Assembly: GCF_042643265.1 (NCBI RefSeq)
Contig: NZ_JBHRRZ010000012.1
Coordinates: 90,631 to 154,630 of the forward strand
Length of the DNA stretch: 64,000 nt
From: Virgibacillus_O sediminis
Lineage (GTDB): Bacteria > Bacillota > Bacilli > Bacillales > Amphibacillaceae
Direction of reading: 5' to 3'
Within the stretch, counting starts at the first letter, position 1. Every line of letters starts with the position of its first letter. The notes beneath the pieces are model-generated. The model did no database searches. It had not been told where the DNA came from and saw only the letters and a list, made by a program, of their open reading frames with translations. The position numbers and the translations under genes were made by a program. This document shows positions 60,379 to 64,000 of this stretch, piece after piece.

Positions 60379-61113
60379 TTATTTAATTTGTGTGTTTTGA
60401 AGCAGCGTTTTTTCAAATAACTCTTTTACTCGCAAAATCATATTTTCCATTACACTTTTTGCTTGTTCTTCATCTCCATTTATTACAGCTTTATAAAGAT
60501 CCTTATGCCTTTTTATTATCTCCGAATCAGGCTCTCCTTGCTGTAGGTCCGGATTCTCACGTAAAGTGGACAAGCTTTTTTCTCTACTAATTACTAAACC
60601 ATTGTGCAGCAACTTTAACAAACTGATCATCAATGTGTTATGCGAAGCCTCTATAATTCTAAAATGGAATTCATAATCGGCTTTTGCCCACTTTTTCATA
60701 TCCCCCAATGCATTTTCAAGGTCTTTGAAACGTTCAGTGATCTCCTCTTTATCTTCTTCAGTTGCATTTCTGGCTGCTAATTGGGCAGCAATAGGCTCTA
60801 TTCCTAATCTAACGTCTGTCATATCAAGATAAAACTCTCCATCCCTGCCTTGGTAATCACTTAGCCAAGTAATTACGTCAAGATCCCACCATTGCCATTG
60901 ATTGCTGGGTAAAACAATAGTTCCTGAGCGTTGGTTTGCGCGAATTATATTTTTTGAGGACAAGCCTTGAAGAGCCTCCCTTACTACAGTACGACTCACA
61001 CCATATTGTTCACTCAGTTCTTCAACTTTGGGTAACTTTTCACCTGGCTGTATAGCCCCGCTGACAATTCTTCTGCCAATTTGACTTTCAACCTCCCTAC
61101 TTCTGCTTCCCAT
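60379..61113 (-). CDS. GntR family regulator, FadR subfamily
   Basis: A 244-residue repressor or activator: N-terminal GntR winged helix (GEKLPKVEELSEQYGVSRTVVREALQGLSSKNII, seen as YGVSRTVVREALQGL) and an FCD all-helical ligand domain with metal-binding DMTDVRLGIEP, DYEFHFRIIEASHN and HKDLYKAVINGD histidine positions. It is transcribed with the FAH gene and presumably controls that gene and the TRAP operon in response to the pathway acid. ATG 61113 follows AAAGGAG. Confidence 0.9.
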   Translation of the reverse strand: MGSRSREVESQIGRRIVSGAIQPGEKLPKVEELSEQYGVSRTVVREALQGLSSKNIIRANQRSGTIVLPSNQWQWWDLDVITWLSDYQGRDGEFYLDMTDVRLGIEPIAAQLAARNATEEDKEEITERFKDLENALGDMKKWAKADYEFHFRIIEASHNTLMISLLKLLHNGLVISREKSLSTLRENPDLQQGEPDSEIIKRHKDLYKAVINGDEEQAKSVMENMILRVKELFEKTLLQNTQIK

Positions 61114-61182
61114 TTCTTTAGCTCCTTTATAAGTTGATTTATATCCTCCCTTTCATATAAATAATACTTAACTGAATTAACT

Positions 61183-61230
61183 AATAAATAATATTTATTT
61201 TATATTACCGTCGCTAGAATTAGTTGTCAA
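61183..61230 (-). promoter_or_regulatory. GntR/FAH promoter with operator dyad
   Basis: TTGACA (61225-61230) and TAATAT (61202-61207) with a 17-base spacer on the minus strand. A perfect AATAAAT-AAT-ATTTATT dyad (61183-61199) lies right after the -10, a typical autoregulation site. Confidence 0.65.
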
Positions 61231-61318
61231 TAATATTTAGAAAATTATTAGTGATTTTTTAAATACAAGATGTCCATATACCGGCCCATTGGTAGATCCA
61301 CCAGTCCTAAACATCCAT

Positions 61319-61360
61319 AGAATGGGGGTACTTTGAATTAACAAAGCACCCCCCCATTCT
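61319..61360. terminator. Strong hairpin between HNH and GntR genes
   Basis: AGAATGGGGGT-A-CTTTG pairs with CAAAG-C-ACCCCCCATTCT around a short loop. With the next hairpin it isolates the GntR promoter from the HNH gene. The stretch 61361-61480 holds no recognisable gene. Confidence 0.6.
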
Positions 61361-61485
61361 AAAGTCGGTAGGCCATTCTTCAGCTTCCATTTCATTATTG
61401 AACTGCAGAATAAGACTCTCTATTGGAGAAGGTATCTGCTGTCTCAGTTACTGGAGATTGGACGTATCATGCTTATTTACATAAT

Positions 61486-61521
61486 AAAAGACGCTATCCT
61501 TGTAAAGAATAGCGCCCTTTT
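61486..61521 (-). terminator. Terminator of the HNH gene
   Basis: AAAAG-A-CGCTAT pairs with ATAGCG-CC-CTTTT, 21 bases past the HNH stop, with an A/T-rich tail on the minus strand. Confidence 0.65.
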
Positions 61522-61541
61522 GCTATATAAGGAAATACCAC

Positions 61542-62105
61542 TCATCCCATTTTTTTCTTGGCTAACGAGTACCATTGTTTAATATATTCAATTTGTAAAA
61601 ATTCCTCATATTTTTCAACGTAATTCAAGAACCAATGTACCAAGCCATCCCACTCATCTAAATCGCCACGTGAATGGATTTCCCATCCTAATTGTTCAAG
61701 TGTAAAGTTTGATTTTGCACTATTTCGTATCATAGACGTACATATGAGGTTTGTGCCTTCGTCTGTACCTCCCTGAGCTATTGGAAAAACATGATCGATT
61801 GTAGGCATCAATTCCCAATAAGCAATATGGCACTCGCTCATCTTCCAGTTCTTATGGAACGGAAAACTGTCGGGAAATTTAGTTGATAATAGGCGAAGTA
61901 CAGGAGGAAAAATTAGCCTATAACCACTATAACGATCTATAAAGCCATCACGTAAAAATATTTCTAGCATTTTTGATTTTGTATAGGAACGATTTAAATA
62001 CTCGATATTTTGAAAGGGATATTGTCTTTTAATTACCTCTTCTGCTTTGTTTTCATTATCCAGATCTAGAAGATTGCAGACCTCTTTTAACACATTAGCT
62101 GCCAT
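61542..62105 (-). CDS. HNH endonuclease-like protein
   Basis: A 187-residue protein with a degenerate HNH signature: PTIDHVFPIAQGGTDEGTNLI near residue 108 and SMIRNSAKSNFTLEQLGW near 132. The N-terminal half contains IDRYSGYRLIFPPVLRLLS and FPFHKNWKMSECHIAYWEL, which recurs in a small Bacillaceae family. It stands alone with no methylase or toxin partner, so restriction is unlikely. ATG 62105 follows GGAGAGGG; a frame start at 62123 overlaps that site. Confidence 0.75.
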   Translation of the reverse strand: MAANVLKEVCNLLDLDNENKAEEVIKRQYPFQNIEYLNRSYTKSKMLEIFLRDGFIDRYSGYRLIFPPVLRLLSTKFPDSFPFHKNWKMSECHIAYWELMPTIDHVFPIAQGGTDEGTNLICTSMIRNSAKSNFTLEQLGWEIHSRGDLDEWDGLVHWFLNYVEKYEEFLQIEYIKQWYSLAKKKMG

Positions 62106-62212
62106 TACATTTACCCTCTCCATTGGTAATTAGTTATAGTTTTAACTTCTTTCATCATACTTACTGAATGAGACTCCTCAGTGATTCAGTAATCGATAGC
62201 TGGACCATTAAG

Positions 62213-62302
62213 TTATCTCTTTTTCCTAGCATTTAAGGTAAACCAGCCTCCAATAATCCCAGATAAAACAGCCAAGAAAACTATTATAAGTTCAGTATTC
62301 AA
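62213..62302 (-). CDS. Single-helix membrane peptide, 29 residues
   Basis: TTG 62302 follows a strong GAGGTGATT site by five bases and opens a frame of 29 residues ending KKR. It is one hydrophobic helix (LIIVFLAVLSGIIGGWF) with a positively charged C terminus, the form of many small Bacillus membrane peptides. It lies 100 bases upstream of the HNH gene on the same strand. Function unknown; type I toxin, regulatory peptide or chance frame are possible. Confidence 0.5.
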   Translation of the reverse strand: MNTELIIVFLAVLSGIIGGWFTLNARKKR

Positions 62303-62483
62303 AATAATCACCTCTAATATTAAATCTAATAATTGCTTTGCTGCGGTAAGCTCAACTTATAGTCATCCCTTCCGTTCACCGAATATATCAGGCCATGAAT
62401 CCCAGCCAGGCCCGCCCAATCCCCGAACGACTATCAGTCACTAGCGCCAGCTTGTTTTTTGAGACTATATTTTAAATCCCGAA

Positions 62484-62510
62484 AAGCCCTGACATTGTGT
62501 GTCAGGGCTT
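62484..62510 (-). terminator. Terminator of the PAS-STAS gene
   Basis: Perfect 10-bp stem AAGCCCTGAC / GTCAGGGCTT with a 7-base loop, about 145 bases past the stop. The rest of 62303-62653 shows no gene. Confidence 0.65.
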
Positions 62511-62653
62511 GGCAGAATTAATAAACGCCGTCATAACATGCTGGTAACGTTCCATAACCTAGTTAGCCTTTATTCAATGGCTCTTCAAGCTTAGTCATGG
62601 TGCTATTCCGCAGAACAGGGAAACTTCCGGTGTAAAGGAATGAGTGATATTAC

Positions 62654-63406
62654 TCACTCTTCGGTTAACTTCTTAATTGCTTCCTTCACATTCAATGCAA
62701 TCAGGATGGATTTAGATTCGATACCTAAATTTATAGCTTGCATGGCCAACTCCGGCCTTAATCCTGTAATGACGTAATCTACTCCCATTACGGACAATAC
62801 ACTACGGATTTTAAATATGTAATCCAAAACCATGGAGTCTAGACTATATGTACCAGAGAAATCCAAAATGATTCTATCTATATTCTGGTTCGTTACATTT
62901 TCCGGGACTTTTTCCAATAGATGTAAGGCCCTTTCCTCATTAATAGCTCCTACTAATGGAAGTATCGCAATCCCGTCAAATAGCGGAACCAATGTTGAGG
63001 ATAGCTCGTGTATTTCCTTTGTTATTTCCCGCTGCTTTTTCTCCGCCAGCTTTTTTTCTGTTATATCCCGTACGTACGTTTGAATTGCTTTTGTATCTCC
63101 TATCTTTACAGGATGGCAATATAGCTCTACATCCACTGTCGTGCGGTCCATACGATATATGGTTTCTTCAATAACTTTTGCTGGTTGTTCATAAGCCGAT
63201 TTAATTCTTTTATCTATTGCCGATTTGGATGTCTCCTTAAAAATATCTAACGGACTTGCCCCGACAATTTCTTCTCTAGAAGCTTTGAAAAATGTTTCAG
63301 CTGCACTATTTACATATATAATTTTTAAATCCGAATGTATGATTAATGGTTCTAATGCATATTCTGCTACTTGTCTGTAATCAATCTCTGAGATGTTCTC
63401 ACTCAT
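62654..63406 (-). CDS. PAS-STAS protein (RsbR-type stressosome sensor)
   Basis: A 250-residue protein with an N-terminal PAS domain (residues about 8-120: LEPLIIHSDLKIIYVNSAAETFFKASREEIVG, seen as IIYVNSAAETFF) and a C-terminal STAS domain from about 140 (DRIILDFSGTYSLDSMVLDYIF). In RsbR proteins threonines of the STAS domain are phosphorylated by RsbT; here a serine/threonine pair (GTYSLDS) is available. It would take part in a stressosome or sense redox or small ligands through PAS. It lies 279 bases from the 5S gene. ATG 63406 follows AAGGGGAG. Confidence 0.85.
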   Translation of the reverse strand: MSENISEIDYRQVAEYALEPLIIHSDLKIIYVNSAAETFFKASREEIVGASPLDIFKETSKSAIDKRIKSAYEQPAKVIEETIYRMDRTTVDVELYCHPVKIGDTKAIQTYVRDITEKKLAEKKQREITKEIHELSSTLVPLFDGIAILPLVGAINEERALHLLEKVPENVTNQNIDRIILDFSGTYSLDSMVLDYIFKIRSVLSVMGVDYVITGLRPELAMQAINLGIESKSILIALNVKEAIKKLTEE

Positions 63407-63644
63407 TCAGTCACTCCCCTTCCATTGAAAATACTATATTAGTTTCAAGTTACATACAAATAAATCAACTCATCAATGATCATCGGAATACTTGATTAGC
63501 TGCTCAGCTTTGTCTCGCTGGGCCTTACTCCAGCTTGAGCTCACCCAAGTGTAAAAGATATTCAAATCTACGTGCCTTGTGCTCGAGTTTTTGATTGAAT
63601 CCCCTATATGGTAGAGCCTTCTTAAATCACTTCATGCATACTAA

Positions 63645-63679
63645 AAAACCCGGGAAGCGATATTCACTTCCCGGGTTTT
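63645..63679 (-). terminator. rRNA operon terminator
   Basis: Perfect 13-bp stem AAAACCCGGGAAG / CTTCCCGGGTTTT with a 9-base loop, read on the minus strand right after the 5S gene and followed by T residues. Confidence 0.9.
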
Positions 63680-63684
63680 GCTTT

Positions 63685-63800
63685 GCCTGGCAGCGTCCTA
63701 CTCTTGCAGGGACAAAGTCCCAACTACCATCGGCGCTGGAGAGCTTAACTTCTGTGTTCGGCATGGGAACAGGTGTGGCCTCTCCGCCATCGCCACCAGA
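63685..63800 (-). rRNA. rrf: 5S ribosomal RNA
   Basis: The reverse complement reads as a Bacillaceae 5S rRNA of about 116 bases: TCTGGTGGCGATGGCGGAGA at the 5' end, the CCGAACACAGAAGTTAAG loop in the middle and GACGCTGCCAGGC at the 3' end, which pairs with the start. Confidence 0.95.
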
Positions 63801-63873
63801 CAACTTGCATTATAGGGTTGATTTGCACCCTGAAAACTAAATAAGAGTAGATACCGTGACATCGAAAAGAATC

Positions 63874-64000
63874 TAGTTAAGTCCTCGATCGATTAGTATT
63901 CGTCAGCTCCACGTGTCACCACGCTTCCACCTCGAACCTATCAACCTCATCGTCTCTGAGGGATCTTACTCACTCGAAGTGATGGGAAGTCTCATCTTGA
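63874..64000 (-). rRNA. rrl: 23S ribosomal RNA, 3' end (window edge)
   Basis: The reverse complement matches the end of 23S rRNA: TGAGACTTCCCATC near the window edge, AAGATCCCTC, GAGGTTGATAGGTTCGAGG and the terminal CTAATCGATCGAGGACTTAA. The gene continues beyond the window. Confidence 0.95.

Noticed and set aside
61542..62302. Restriction or toxin-antitoxin locus around the HNH gene and small peptide
   Set aside because: No methyltransferase, specificity subunit or antitoxin-like partner is visible; the two genes have separate ribosome binding sites and no paired logic.
1..64000. CRISPR array, prophage, insertion sequence or tRNA genes
   Set aside because: No regularly spaced repeats, phage structural genes, transposase frames with terminal inverted repeats, or cloverleaf sequences were seen; the repeat-flanked Tat/GMC cassette lacks any transposase.

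Overview
The window looks like a Bacillaceae chromosome (low-to-moderate G+C, strong AGGAGG-type ribosome binding sites, frequent TTG/GTG starts, CcpA-type cre boxes, TatA, an RsbR-like stress protein, a Bacillus-type rrn end). The abundance of TRAP transporters and acyl-CoA genes would fit a marine or halophilic genus such as Oceanobacillus or Virgibacillus, but the genus is not proven by the sequence. The right edge is the 3' end of an rRNA operon on the minus strand (partial 23S, complete 5S, terminator). No insertion sequence, prophage, CRISPR array or tRNA was recognised.

Layout. (1) 1-3.6 kb, plus strand: arginine/ornithine/proline catabolism (end of rocA, rocD, glutamate dehydrogenase, a small biotinyl-like protein). 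(2) 3.6-14.9 kb, minus strand: a long catabolic cluster read from a sigma-A promoter at 14.9 kb with a perfect cre box: VOC protein, flavin reductase, luciferase-like monooxygenase, SnoaL-like protein, acyl-CoA ligase, APH-like kinase, TRAP transporter P-Q-M, TetR regulator, enoyl-CoA hydratase and a second APH-like kinase. (3) 15-24 kb: iron alcohol dehydrogenase, a divergent HSL-type esterase, and a beta-oxidation-like operon (two acyl-CoA dehydrogenases, two SDRs, thiolase, CaiB CoA-transferase). Regions 2 and 3 together resemble a route for gamma-hydroxy acids or lactones in which a 4-hydroxyacyl-CoA is phosphorylated and eliminated, as in the Pseudomonas Lva pathway and animal ACAD10/11. 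(4) 24.3-25.7 kb: an Fnr-box hemerythrin gene broken by two frameshifts, a uracil-DNA glycosylase and a 53-residue membrane peptide.

(5) 25.9-33.8 kb: a meta-cleavage operon laid out like hsaABCD (flavin monooxygenase, ring-cleavage hydrolase, extradiol dioxygenase, flavin reductase) followed by a decayed hydratase relic, with an XylR_N/V4R/PucR-type regulator and a divergent permease whose promoter is covered by an 11-8-11 dyad. (6) 33.9-37.4 kb: TatA, GMC oxidoreductase and a Tat-exported gluconate-dehydrogenase subunit 3, bracketed by two diverged copies of an aldehyde dehydrogenase 3' end plus terminator. (7) 37.4-41.8 kb: a 4-hydroxyphenylacetate-type operon (hpaB, extradiol dioxygenase, 4-oxalocrotonate tautomerase, hpaE-like dehydrogenase) behind a perfect cre box. 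(8) 42-51 kb: an M20 amidohydrolase/YfcC permease operon, a second V4R/PucR regulator, and a methylcitrate synthase/PrpD pair divergent from a LysR regulator.

(9) 51-54.3 kb: a frame-broken membrane cupredoxin, a beta-propeller lipoprotein and a second luciferase-like oxidoreductase. (10) 54.5-61.2 kb: a second TRAP transporter with an SDR, a fumarylacetoacetate-hydrolase-family enzyme and a GntR regulator, probably for a sugar-acid-like substrate. (11) 61.5-64 kb: an HNH protein, a 29-residue membrane peptide, a PAS-STAS protein and the rrn end. Overall the window is a catabolic island for aromatic, alicyclic and organic-acid carbon sources under carbon catabolite control. Three reading-frame breaks fall at or near homopolymers, so either genuine decay or sequencing error is possible.
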